This document shows positions 35,625 to 46,159 of a DNA stretch of 64,000 bases, in pieces. A program made the position numbers and the translations under genes. A model generated the notes under the pieces. It saw only the letters and a list, made by a program, of their open reading frames with translations, had not been told where the DNA came from and ran no database searches. This DNA is from Malaya genurostris (taxonomy: Eukaryota; Arthropoda; Insecta; Diptera; Culicidae), in the NCBI RefSeq assembly GCF_030247185.1, contig NC_080572.1, positions 295,664,314-295,728,313 of the forward strand. The letters are read 5' to 3'. Numbering within the stretch: position 1 is the first letter of the stretch; each line of letters opens with the position of its first letter.

Positions 35625-36055
35625 ATTTTCTTTGGCTTCAAAAGGAAGGTCTTGCGGTGCTTTACAAAATTCTTGAACTTTTTCCGGATCTGAAATTAGG
35701 TTCCGGAATTACAGTGTAATTAAATTGAGCTCACTCACTATTCTCCGAGATAGCTTAACATATTTTCACAAACAAAAGGCTTTAAAATAGGTATTTCAAA
35801 ACAACAGAAAGAAGTGTGTCTAACATGTCAAACCGTCGTTAAGACACATGCTGCAAAAAGACTGAACAAAAATCTTCTAATTTTAGCTCGAAACTGTTTC
35901 AATTTTTAGCCTTTGCTAGATTACGCTCGAACAAACTTTTTCTGTGACTATTCAATGAACACATTTTTCAAGAATACCTCAGTAATACTGGTGAGAATAC
36001 AAGTCTTATGAGAAAGACACTATCACTCCACTAGGTGGACTGAAACAGGTTTTTT
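35625..36055 (+). repeat. Family beta, 3' part
   Basis: It carries TTTTCCGGATCTGAAATTAGG, TTCCGGAATTACAG and the terminal TATCACTCCACTAGGTGGAC followed by TGAAACAGG. Confidence 0.72.
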
Positions 36056-36059
36056 CTCT

Positions 36060-36515
36060 AAAATAACGAATGTGGTTTAATCTAATGAAAAACGCTTTTT
36101 ATTGCATATATTTATTAGGTTTGTGATAATGCTTTTCTATCGTCATTCAAATTGTCTCATTTTCCAATAATTTCCAAAAGTGTGTTTTAACGCTTACGCT
36201 TTTTTATCATCGACCCAATTTGAAAACGATACTAAGGTTGACGGAATCGAGGAAAATTTTGATAAAATTGTTGTGATGATTGAAAAGATTGAAGTTTGTC
36301 GGTTGCGTCACTTATATGATAATTTCGGGACCGAAACAAGCTGCCATTTGTCTTTAAACTTGATCAATGACCCAAACGAGTCTAAGCTGGGTCACATAAC
36401 AGTTCAACATAAACTGTTATGTCGAAGACGAAACATAAAGTATGGAAGTCTCAGATTGTTGAAGCCAGTTTAGTCACGTCCAAGAAAATTGAGCGGTTAG
36501 GAACATCGTAGTAAG
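36060..36515. other. Non-genic stretch
   Basis: A 97-codon frame at 36180-36473 has ordinary amino-acid composition but no ATG start and no recognised motif, so it is not called as a gene. Confidence 0.4.
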
Positions 36516-36520
36516 GTATA

Positions 36521-36794
36521 CCTTATGATAAAAAAGAACCGGAATTTTCATTTTAAAATTCCCGCTCTTGTACAATCGGTAAACTTTTATTCTCTCAACA
36601 TTGGCAACACTTTTATACACATTCTGTCAAATTTTGACGTACTAAATTTTCATCCATTATAAAAATCGCCACACGAAAAATTTTCAACTTCTTTGTATAG
36701 ACGCCAAACAAAAACTGACTGTATAAAAGTTTACCGATTGGACAAGCGCGGGAATTTTAAAACTGAAAATTCCGGTTCTTTTTTTATCATAAGG
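36521..36794. mobile_element. MITE with about 75-bp inverted repeats and TA target
   Basis: The left arm CCTTATGATAAAAAAGAACC ... GGTAAACTTTTAT is mirrored by the right arm ATAAAAGTTTACCG ... GGTTCTTTTTTTATCATAAGG. TA flanks both ends (36519-36520 and 36795-36796), as in Tc1/mariner-related MITEs. There is no ORF. Confidence 0.87.
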
Positions 36795-37178
36795 TACATA
36801 CATATAGACAAACATTTTCCAATCTCGTCGATCTGAGCCAAATAGTACATATCACTAGAGGTCTTCGGAGCTTCGATCTTAAGTCGATTCAATTCTATAC
36901 GCTTTCTATAGCAAAAGTAAAGAAATCAAAAAAAATATTTAATCTACCAGTAAGTTTAATATCTTTTTTCTGACATGATTCTTGCAGAAAATTTGTATAG
37001 CAAATCATCATTCAAAACGCTTCCTTCGCCTTCAAAAAATTTTACCAACCTTCCGGATTTCTTCTGATCCCATTTCGCGAGAAAAACTTGGTGATTTCGA
37101 GTTAATCGTCGAATCGATGTCACTTTTTAATTCTACATATGAAGTGAACCGTTGTACAGCAAGCTCATGTGACAATTG

Positions 37179-37690
37179 TCAGAACAGATGAAAATCCAAA
37201 GGTGCTATATCTGGACTGTACGGCGGGTGAGGTAGTACTTTCCATTTCAGCGTTAGCCGGCTACACATTATCTTAGCGGAAGATGATTTAGTCGCTTTAG
37301 GCGTAATGATTGACTTAAACATATCAATCGTCAACGGTAGAGTTTCCCTGTTATTTTTTCGAAGGGTCTTGACATTCATTATTGATGATACCCTGACCCC
37401 ACCAACTGCATAGCATAACCTCGAAACAGTGGATGTTGGGTTTCAATGTAGATGGTGCTACATAACCAGGCTTACCGTATTATTTTCGTCGTTCGAAATG
37501 ATCGGACGAGGTTCTCTTTTCATCGTCAGTAAAAATAATACATAAAAAATTCTTTCGGTTCTATCTTTCAGAGAGTAACTCACAAGCCGAAAAACACCTC
37601 TCTTCTTTAACTTTGTTTTGAAACATTTCATTTGCGTTTGGCAACTGTTTTTGTTCAAACAGTTATTACTCTGAAATGGCTTAATTTTTG
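37179..37690 (-). pseudogene. Classical mariner (DD34D-type) transposase relic (F)
   Basis: Frame-broken minus-strand translation gives DDEKRTSSDHFERRK..GKPG and TLKPNIHCFEVMLCSWWGQGIINNE near 37400-37530. Then LKWKVLPHPPYSPDIAPLDFHLF at 37179-37250 matches the mariner block EVLPHPPYSPDLAPSDYHLF that carries the last catalytic Asp. No intact frame remains. It lies head to head with the DD37E mariner that starts at 37774. Confidence 0.85.
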
Positions 37691-37773
37691 CAGCATGTTT
37701 TGCGGTGACATGTTTGTTTACATGTCAATAACAGCTGCGCAATCGATTGGTTTCGGTACGGTTTATCGTTTCA

Positions 37774-39003
37774 ATGATGAGTCGAATTGATCCGGAAACG
37801 CGAAAGAAAATTCTGCACACTTGGTGCTCAGAAAGTGGTGTCACGTACAACGAAATTGCAAAACGGATGAAAGTGCACCACACCAGTGTCAAAAATATTA
37901 TCGGTTTCGAACGACTAGTCGAGCTTCGATCTCAAACAAAATTCATGACAGTATATTTTAACCATATGTCACAGGAAATCAACCCTTCAAGATATATTCC
38001 TATCCGTGTCAGCCTCCTAAATGTACCTGACTCAACTTTATTTTTCGACACATCCATGCAGCGCGAAGTGCGTGGAATCCCGGACCACCTACGCTCTATG
38101 GAAATCCCAAAAATATTTTCAAGTAAGTTCAGGCATATTAACTCTGAGAAAATGTTTTACACGGACGGATCGCGAATGGAAGAAGCGACAGGGTTTGGTA
38201 TGTTCAACAATAATGTTTCGGCCTCATTCAAGCTTCAAGAACCTGCATCTGTTTATATAGCAGAGTTAGCAGCAGTTCATTATAGCTTGAATGTAATCGT
38301 CACATTATCTCCAAACCATTATTTCCTCTTCACAGATAGTCTGAGTGCAATTGAAGCCATTCGCTCAAACGCTGCTGGCAAAAATGAACCGTTTTTCTTG
38401 GGTAAAATAAAACAGTGTCTGAACGACATATTGAATAATAATTATCTAATCACAATAGTTTGGGTTCCGGCTCATTGCTCCATTCCAGGCAATGAAAGAG
38501 CCGATATTTTAGCCAAACGTGGTGCTATTGAGGGTGAAATTTATGAGAGACCGATTGCTTTCAACGAATTCTATAGCGCGTCTCGCCAAAGAACACTTGC
38601 CAGCTGGCAAGCTTCTTGGGATAAAGATGATCTGGGTCGGTGGATGCACTCAATTATTCCTAAAATATCGACTAAGGCATGGTTCAGGGGACTGGATGTG
38701 AGTAGAGATTTCATTCGTGTGATGTCCAGACTCATGTCCAATCACTACACGTTAGATGCACATCTCCTTCGAATTGGACTTTCCGAGACTAATCATTGTG
38801 CTTGCGGCGAAGGTTACCGCGATATTGACCATGTTGTTTGGACATGCGTGGAGTTTCGTGATGTCAGATCTCAACTAATAAATTCCTTGCGTACCCAAGG
38901 TAGACTATCCAATGTCCCAGTTCGCGACATTCTTGCTTGTCGTGACCTTCCATACATGAAACTTCTTTATCATTTCATTAAATCCATTGGAGTTCCAATT
39001 TAA
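37774..39003 (+). CDS. Chimeric reading frame: mariner HTH N-terminus fused to LINE RNase H
   Basis: The ATG at 37774 (a second at 37777) is that of the mariner. It opens 409 codons without a stop up to TAA 39001-39003. Residues 1-43 are mariner DNA-binding sequence (MMSRIDPETRKKIL...KVHHTSVKNII). The rest is LINE: an RNase H domain with YTDGS near residue 128, IAELAA near 163, FTDSLSA near 187 and VWVPAHCSIPGNERAD near 230-245, so all catalytic acidic positions are present. A CCHC-like motif near 340-360 follows (CACGEGYRDIDHVVWTC). A 3' UTR with AATAAA and poly(A) comes after. The insertion happened to preserve frame. Whether it is transcribed is unknown; it may be only an accident of insertion. 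Confidence 0.7.
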   Translation: MMSRIDPETRKKILHTWCSESGVTYNEIAKRMKVHHTSVKNIIGFERLVELRSQTKFMTVYFNHMSQEINPSRYIPIRVSLLNVPDSTLFFDTSMQREVRGIPDHLRSMEIPKIFSSKFRHINSEKMFYTDGSRMEEATGFGMFNNNVSASFKLQEPASVYIAELAAVHYSLNVIVTLSPNHYFLFTDSLSAIEAIRSNAAGKNEPFFLGKIKQCLNDILNNNYLITIVWVPAHCSIPGNERADILAKRGAIEGEIYERPIAFNEFYSASRQRTLASWQASWDKDDLGRWMHSIIPKISTKAWFRGLDVSRDFIRVMSRLMSNHYTLDAHLLRIGLSETNHCACGEGYRDIDHVVWTCVEFRDVRSQLINSLRTQGRLSNVPVRDILACRDLPYMKLLYHFIKSIGVPI

Positions 39004-39327
39004 ATTTTATTTTATGTTAAACTGTTTTCTCTTCCATGAGTTCAACCAATAGCCAACTATAGGATATTGAATATAAGTAGTGAACTGATACAAACAATCC
39101 TGAAATAGTTATAAGATCATGTACAAAATAAATGTATTTTATTTAATGTAATTTAAAATAGCAACTCGCTTGATAAAAACAGTGTTTAGATTAACTAATG
39201 AGTACCAACATACTAATATGATATTCGAAATGTATTAGGTTTAAACTACTATGTATTGTGGATGCCACGGCGAAGAAAAACTTATGTATATTGCCTATGA
39301 AATAAACGTATTTATGAAAAAAAAAAA
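37904..39327 (+). mobile_element. 5'-truncated LINE (RNase H-bearing type) with poly(A) and 13-bp TSD
   Basis: AAAAATATTATCG stands immediately before (37891-37903) and after (39328-39340) the insert. The insert ends in poly(A) preceded by AATAAA at 39301-39306. Only the C-terminal third of ORF2 is present, as is usual after incomplete reverse transcription. RNase H places it in the I/LOA/R1 kind of LINEs. The perfect target duplication and open frame point to a young insertion. Confidence 0.93.
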
Positions 39328-40034
39328 AAAAATATTATCGAGAAGTTCGGTAAGACCCTTTCCATGCACGATTTGACCCCGATTCGGTAGGAAAACGGGT
39401 CCCAGCCAGCCCGACCTGGACTTAAAAGTGGTTGAGTACATCAGGAAAAACCATCGGCGTCGACGCGGGATTTGGCCAAATAGTTCAACACCAGCATCGG
39501 GATGATTCAACGGATCAAAGTTCGGAACTCCCTGAAAACGTACAAGAAACAAAAGGTGCCGAAAAAGGCCCTGGTACAGCAAGTTCAGGCCAAAACAACA
39601 GCGCGAAAACTGTATAACCGGATTCTACAGAATAAAGACGGATGCATCCTGATCGACGACGAAACCTACGCCAAGGAAGACTCTCGAGCGCTGCCCGGAC
39701 CGCAATATTATACGAAATCGGTGGGCGACGCTGACACCACGGTGGCGATGGAAAAGTTTGTGCAGAAGGTGTTGGTCTGGCAAGCAATTTGTACCTGTGG
39801 TTTGCGGTCGTCGATTTTCTTCACGAAGAGCACAATTAACGCCAAGGTGTACGAGGAAGAATGTTTGAAGAAAAGAATGCTGCCACTGTACAGAAAGCAT
39901 AAGGCTCCTCCTCTCTTCTGACCGGAGTTGGCTTCAGCCCACTACGCCAACTCCGTTCTACAGTGGTTGTCAAAAACAATTCGTGGAAAAGGACATCAAC
40001 CCACCGAACTGGCAAAATTTGCAATTTTTTGAAT

Positions 40035-41195
40035 TGAAAATTATTTCTATACACAAATTAAGCGTTTAAATGCGAAACCAGTTTATACTGTTTTAATTTA
40101 AAGCACTATACGAAAGAGATAAGACATTTCTATGCACACACTACCAGTCTAGTTTCAATCACTCAAAACTGACTTGTAGACCCAATACGTGACGAAAAAT
40201 CTATAATCAATCAACTATACGATGAATGCTTTTGCTCTTGTTCCGAAGCAAGCATTCGTATTATTAAATTAGATTGAACTCGGCATCGTTGTTTGCATGC
40301 ATTTGCATTTGAAGATTGAAGTTCTGAGGTCTGAGGTCTTCCATTAAAAGAGCACTTTTATGGGCTTTCATCGTGTTTGCTAATACGGTATAATTATATT
40401 AATCTACTGACTGTTGACGACTAGGAAGAGCTTGCAGAGCTACAATACCAAACAAGATTAATGTCAGTGTTTTCTAACCACATGTTATTAGAAAGCAACT
40501 CCATCCAGTCATATTCCTATACAAGTCACCATCCCAAGTGTCTGTCTGTCTCAGAATTCATTTCTCGACACATTCATGCAGTGTTGTATCCCAGATCTCA
40601 TATGCTTGGTGGAAATTCCAATTTATTGTAACAATTTATTTATTAGTGCATATCAAGTAATATTGAACTTAGTTTAACTTAGTATTCAACGTAAAACAGA
40701 TAGAAAAAATACTATCTTATGAAATTGCAGAGACCCTACAACGGGACTCATACGATAAACTGTTCTCCCATCAAGATAAATCGGTCCACCAATTGATTGT
40801 CTGGATATGACGAGACGCAACTCAGAAAGCAACCCGGTTGAAGAGACCTTCAACCACATGTACAAGCTTTGCACTGTCGATACGCGATTCGTTTTTAGTC
40901 TCATTCCGGTGGCATCTTCCGCAAATTTAAACATATCAGTTCTGGAATGAAAGGTTTCTATTTAAACTTTACTTACGTTCTTCTAAGGTAGTCAGAAAGG
41001 ATTGGATTGAGTAACAGAAAGTAATAACTTTTAGATCCAGTTCAAAGAAAGACTGCTGCACCAAAATCCAGATATGAAAAAAAAACCTTAATTGATTTTA
41101 TACATTGATATGTGTACAGTTAGATCCACAATGTTAGGCCATTGGACTTCTGACTCGACTCAATAAAACCAAAGATACACTCAAAATTTGAAGTG
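40035..41195. other. Non-genic stretch
   Basis: No gene or named repeat. Short frames have no motifs. Confidence 0.5.
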
Positions 41196-41199
41196 TCAT

Positions 41200-42300
41200 T
41201 TGAATGGGACCCATCGATGAGCTCAGTTTACTGTCGGTTTCAGTCTTTTGAAGCAAAACAACAAGCGTCTGAATGCTAGATGCGTCGTAACCAGAGCTCA
41301 CGCATTCTCAATGAAAGAATCCAATCCAACAGCCTCATTTTCAATATTTTACTGTCTCATTCGTAAATAACCGACACCAGAATAAACGAAGAGAGACGAA
41401 GCATTTTCGTTTCTCATTGAAAAAATGAGAGAGAATAATTTCCAACATCACTCTTTCCTCTATGACAAGACGAAACCCAACTAACGTCTTCGGGGAGCAT
41501 CAGCAGAATTTCAATTTCTATTCTTTCATCGATGTATTGAAATCTGTGACGCTTGGCTATAAATACATAGTGACTCAAATATGACAAATCGAAGTAATTA
41601 CATCTCAGAACCTCTTTGGAAACCAAAACTATTACAAATTCGAGCAGCAACAGGTAAAAGTCATTGTGAAACCTTTTTCTGCCATTTTCGATTCTCCAAG
41701 CTTCGGTTGACTATCGACACTGCATACTATGGGATTTTTACTGAAAACCGCAAATGACTGAAAGAGCAAATGAAAGAAAAAACCCAATTTTGAAACTACT
41801 CCCCCGCTTATATCATTGACTGGACATGGGTTTCGTTCTCATAGTTTGCAAACGAAGCTGAGAGTGACAGTAATTTCTCGTTATTTTCGTCTATTTTGAG
41901 TCAATGAAAATGACTTTTATTAGCTCTGGTCGTAACTATGACAACGGTTGCTTATGTTTGAAGCAATATCAAGTTACAGTATGAACGATATTGAGCAATT
42001 TTGTTTCATATCAAGTGATTCCTAAAATAAGAAAGTAAAAGCTCCTTAGTACTATGGCTTTGAATTATTTAGTTTGTTATTGCCTCATCCATTTGTGCTG
42101 AATATAAACATGTTTGCTTCCTTCCTAACTTGTATTGTTTTCATGGCATTGTTCCAGAACTAGTCAACGCTTATTAACGAATGATGAATAAAATTGCATT
42201 ATTACCGAGCCAACTGGTTCACGATTACTGACCCAACATTTTTCAATGAATCATATGGGACTTTGTTATCTTGAGTTTATCTTTGAAATAAACAAATGAC
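41200..42300 (+). repeat. Family alpha, copy split by a hAT MITE
   Basis: The flanks 41200-41291 and 41929-42300 align with consecutive parts of 8040-8400. The intervening 637 bases plus one 8-bp duplicate are absent from that copy. Confidence 0.75.
41292..41928. mobile_element. hAT-type MITE, copy 1 (637 bp)
   Basis: The ends CAGAGCT...AGCTCTG are flanked by the perfect 8-bp duplication GTCGTAAC (41284-41291 and 41929-41936), diagnostic of hAT transposition. The related empty site is at 8110-8125 (CGTTGTAACTATGACAA). No transposase is encoded. Copy 2 is at 44924-45674. Confidence 0.9.
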
Positions 42301-42506
42301 AAAAAATTTTCAGGGTTCTGCCCAATAGAATTTTTGATGTGAAACAAAACAACAAAAATTTCAAACGATTGATATTGTCTGTGCTATGGCTTTATCAGTG
42401 CAATAAAGTTTTCGGTATTTTAAAAAAAGTTCCTCTAATTTAAATTGGAAACTAATATAGAGCAGTCAAGAACTAGTTTGAAATTCCTTCAAATTCTAAA
42501 CCTTAT

Positions 42507-42764
42507 TTAAACTTGCATTTCATCTAAACACGCACGATCGTTGGGTTCCCGCATACGCATGGATGCCAGACGGCTGACTAAACGCTGCCAGCTGGAAAAA
42601 TATAGCTGGCAGACATTCTGGTGACCGACTGCCTCACCGCTGGCAGTTATACAACTCAAACGATACAACCGTATCCACCAGGATTTTTCCACATTGAAAT
42701 CTTTGACATTTTCAGCGGAGGTGAGAAGATAAAAACGCTCGGCTAACTTAGATACAGGCGACAT
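42507..42764 (-). CDS. Possible small gene, 85 codons, divergent from the next gene
   Basis: From an ATG at 42764 (context AACAATGT) the frame runs to TAA at 42507. The peptide (MSPVSKLAERFYLLTSAENV...) has balanced composition and no low complexity, and its start lies only 62 bases from the plus-strand ATG at 42827. I do not recognise a family. A GTGAGG...TTTTCCAG pair inside could be a very short intron, or chance. Confidence 0.27.
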   Translation of the reverse strand: MSPVSKLAERFYLLTSAENVKDFNVEKSWWIRLYRLSCITASGEAVGHQNVCQLYFSSWQRLVSRLASMRMREPNDRACLDEMQV

Positions 42765-42826
42765 TGTTTTGTCAAATAGGATTTGACAACCATCACTGAA
42801 TCAATTTTGGTAGCCGTCTGGTGGCC

Positions 42827-43212
42827 ATGGCTGCCCAGGTAGCCAAAACGCTATGCGGGTTACTGCCAAAGTACAAGCGTTACGTGAAACGTCACCAAGA
42901 GAGTGTAAGCTAATTTTACATCCGATCAAAGCAATCCTGTCAGAGCATCGACATCGTCATCGCTTCGGGTAACGCCTGCTGTCAGGTAGCATCTTTTCTT
43001 TGACTTTTCTTTTTCTTTCCATGTGATTTAAACATAAGCAATAATTTCTCTCATATTTATAGGTTTGCGCACTTTACAGTCTCGATTTGGATGACCAATC
43101 AGAGCGGTGCTTTCCAACGAATATCGCTTATTCTTCTAAAATCATCGTCTCTGTTAAGGAAGCTCCCCGGAAAGCCAAGTATAGCGTCTTAGAGTTATAC
43201 CAAACGAAATAA
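42827..43212 (+). CDS. Candidate two-exon gene, 75-residue protein of unknown family
   Basis: Exon 1 (42827-42904) starts in a strong context, GTGGCCATGGCTG, and encodes MAAQVAKTLCGLLPKYKRYV plus six residues. It ends before GTAAGC. A pyrimidine-rich tract and TTTATAG lead into exon 2 (43063-43212), which continues in phase 0 (VCALYSLDLDDQSERCFPT...) to TAA at 43210. AATAAA follows at 43293-43298. The intron would be 158 bases. Exon 1 is basic with a short hydrophobic patch, perhaps a small mitochondrial or nuclear protein, but that is only a guess. Alternative reading of exon 2 in another frame is possible. Confidence 0.4.
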
Positions 43213-43292
43213 GTCACTTCACGTCAATAATTGGAATTTCAATCATATACAAGTGAAAATACATAGTTTTATCCATTCAAATCGTTTTGTGA

Positions 43293-43298
43293 AATAAA
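43293..43298 (+). terminator. Polyadenylation signal AATAAA for the 42827 candidate
   Basis: AATAAA stands 81 bases after the stop of the candidate gene, followed by T-rich and A-rich DNA. Confidence 0.4.
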
Positions 43299-43319
43299 TA
43301 TTTTTTGTGAAAAAAACGA

Positions 43320-44920
43320 AACTGACTTAACTGTGAATCTTCGAAACCTAACCCTGTGTTTCTTTAAATTTTTGACGTGCGCCCCTGTAAAGAAATCATC
43401 AAGATGTGCTCCTCATCGAAAGCACTTCTATTGAATGGGGTAGTGAAGATATTTTTTTCCAACGATAATAAGGCATACTGTCTTAGCTCTAAAATGCCGA
43501 GAACAGTAATGAAGATATGCTGCCCATTCAAACGGTCCGAATATACGGCCAGGTCAACAACTCGTCGTTTTATCTATAAGAGCAACGTTAGAACGTTCAT
43601 AATAGTTGGCGTTATCTAGCTACTAAATCACTTGTTTCGATCAATGTATAATGCTTTTATCAGAATGCACTTCACTTTAGTCTATGAAATCACAAATTGG
43701 CTCCATTTCTAGAAAATATGTCTTGTGAGGTAAAACAACTTTCTATCGATGTGAAATGAAGGATACTCCTGTGTGTACTGTATCATGCTATGTTCAGAAG
43801 TTTTATGTCGAAGACTGAAAATTTGCATACGACTGGTAAGATATAGGACATTGGATGCAAGCTGAAGTTTTGATAAGAATCATAAATGTAATTAACATAC
43901 AGGTATGAAATAAACCATCTTTAAAGGATTCAAACTATTTGTTTGATGTTTGAATCCATTTGATGCAAAAATTACATTGAAGCGAGGCTAAGATCTATTG
44001 GCTCTGTAAACGAAATGAGTCATCAGAATTCGATTGAGCCTACACCTTTCTGAGTTTGTGATAAAAATTATTTACAAATAGCATTGAAGCATCTTCTCAA
44101 AGAAAGACTTGAGATAGATTAATCGAACATATACACATCAACATATATTGGATGAATTCGAATTTGAATTTCGAAAATTTGTCACCGAACTTAACTGTAA
44201 CTTACTGTAATTCAAGTACCGTACGATTAACTATGACAGTGATTTCCCAAGTAGCAAACATTGCGCTTGTATTGTATTTCTCAACTATTCTCGCAATTCT
44301 ATTTTGCGATTGGAAAGGCGCCCTTCGGTCGTATGAAGTGCAACAATCTTGTTGGATATGTTTCACCGCAGTATTATTTATTGAGTGAAAACTGGATATG
44401 AAACTGCTTCAATGAACATATTGTTCACAGAGTTAAAAAAGTCGATTGGGACATAATCAGAGTTTTCAATTGGTTTCAAAAGTAGTAATATGAATGGCTG
44501 CGTGAATCGGCCTTCGTTCGGCTCGTCAGCTAAGACATTGCATTTCGGTGCAACCCTCAAAACGTGATCTGCAAGTAGCAGAAAGTTTTCGACTTCTGAG
44601 TGGTAAATTATGTGAAACTTCCAAGTGGCGTACGGCTACAACAAAAACTGTTATGCATTGATAAGTCGTAGAAGCGGAACGAATTTTCGCATACCACTGG
44701 AACGCAGTGCTTAGGCGATTTAATCAATTTGTCAATCTAAGATGTAATTAAAATGATTAACTCTAAACGTGGAGAGAGCGGCAGGAAATAGGTCGTTCAA
44801 GGTAAAAAAAAAACAAAATGGAACGAGAAGCAAGAAACCAGTTTGATGGCAACAGTGTGTAAAGTATAGGACTAATTGTTGACAGAATTTTTCCACATGG
44901 TCATGTATGAAAAAATTGAA
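43320..44920. other. Non-genic stretch
   Basis: Short frames on both strands without motifs. No repeat recognised. Confidence 0.5.
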
Positions 44921-44923
44921 AGC

Positions 44924-45674
44924 CAGAGCATAAAATGGTTACATATTTTTAATGCAAGAATAAAATCCAACAGCCTCATATTCGTTTTTTAACTGTCTCA
45001 TTCGAAAATGATCGCATCCATTACAAACGAAAAGAGAAGAAAAATGTTCGTCTCTCACTGCAACAAAAGAGTGTGAATATCTACGTCACTCGTAGCCCTA
45101 CGACAAGACGAAACCAAAACAACGCCTGTAGGGAGAATCAGTCGAAATTCAATTCTCAATATAATGAAAATCTGTAAAGTGTGTCTAAAATATTATAAAT
45201 CCCCAACACGTCTATGGAAACAAAAACTTCTATGGATATGTAACCAAACTGGTGAAAACTATTGTTAATCGTTTTCTGTTATTTTCGATTCTCACAGATT
45301 CTTTTGAGGGACGGGTATAGCATGATGGGTTAGTCGATGCCTTTCACGCAGCCCCCTGGGTTCGATCCACAACCCCGTACATAGAATCAGAAAGCTTCTC
45401 TGAGCCGAAGAGTCGAATGACCTTGAGGTTGAAACCTCTATGATTGAAACAAAAAAAAAAAAGATTATTTTGAATATCAATTGTCACTGAAAACCGAAAA
45501 TGACTGAAAGGGAATTCTAAAGCAAAAACACAATTTTGAAACTACTATTCCGCTCTTGTCGTTGACTGGACATGGATCTCATTCACAAGGTTTGCAAGCG
45601 AAGCTGAAAGTGATATTTTTTTTTTCGTCATTTCATCTATTTTTAGTTAATGAAAATAACTATCATTAGCTCTG
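44924..45674. mobile_element. hAT-type MITE, copy 2, carrying a SINE
   Basis: It starts CAGAGC and ends AGCTCTG, with flanks TTGAAAGC and ATCAAAGC (6 of 8 matching). Its body follows copy 1 in order: CAACAGCCTCAT, CTGTCTCATTCG, ACGACAAGACGAAACC and TTTTGAAACTACT. The SINE at 45308-45461 interrupts it. Confidence 0.85.
45308..45461 (+). mobile_element. tRNA-derived SINE with poly(A) and 12-bp TSD
   Basis: The head is tRNA-like, with an A box TAGCATGATGGG (45318-45329) and a perfect B box GGTTCGATCC (45359-45368), the internal promoter of RNA polymerase III. It ends in an A run. AGATTCTTTTGA (45296-45307) and AGATTATTTTGA (45462-45473) form the target duplication with one mismatch. It is similar in build to Feilai-type mosquito SINEs. 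It was probably mobilised by a LINE. Confidence 0.92.
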
Positions 45675-45689
45675 ATCAAAGCTGACTTT

Positions 45690-46155
45690 CAGCAGCTTCC
45701 TGGTCTTGAATTTATACCATAATGGTAAGGTCGACTGTCATTTCATAAGGTAAAAAGTACACGGTTAGGCAGGCGATTTGTAGTAGTGGTTAGAAAAGCT
45801 AATTCTTCATAACTACAGGTACGATTGATTAACCAGTTATCGTAAACGAATGAATGTCTGCAATGAATAGCAAAATAGACCAACCAGAAAATTTCAAATT
45901 TCTAAAGGTGAATTAGGCTGAGGATACGATGTGTAGACCGATCGCTTACGAGTAGAACAAGTTTAGTATCTCCTGTTCAATTAGGCTGTTTGTTCGTATG
46001 TTTCACATGTAGAGCAGTTTAGTTGTTTAGTTGTTTTAAATTACGGACTTGAATCCCGTCTCTTCGATGACCTATTCGTAAAATTTTCATTTCGCTGTTG
46101 CATTTGACAGACTTTTTTCAATCTAGTTTTTACGTTAAATATGGATGAAACCCCA
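45690..46155. other. Short non-genic stretch
   Basis: Nothing recognised. Confidence 0.5.
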
Positions 46156-46159
46156 AAAT

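Larger units (their letters stand above)
37774..40030 (+). pseudogene. Tc1/mariner DD37E transposase relic (C), split by a LINE
   Basis: The N-terminal helix-turn-helix text MMSRIDPETRKKILHTW...YNEIAKRMKVHHTSVKNII (37774-37903) is separated by a LINE insertion from EKFGKTLSMHDLTPI (39341 onward). The rest follows in broken frames: TYKKQKVPKKALVQQ, ARKLYNRILQNKDGCILID with DETYAKED (first catalytic Asp), VLVWQAICTCGLRSSIF and KKRMLPLYRKHKAPPLF. A TGA at 39919-39921 then replaces the expected Trp, the second catalytic PDL reads PEL, and the frame shifts. Matching copies lie at 14335 and 33055. Confidence 0.87.

Noticed and set aside
36180..36473. 97-codon plus frame with ordinary composition
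   Set aside because: No ATG at the start, no splice signals of note and no motif; it lies between repeats.
45318..45368. A and B boxes as a tRNA gene
   Set aside because: No cloverleaf with acceptor stem closes; the poly(A) end and target duplication show that it is a SINE.
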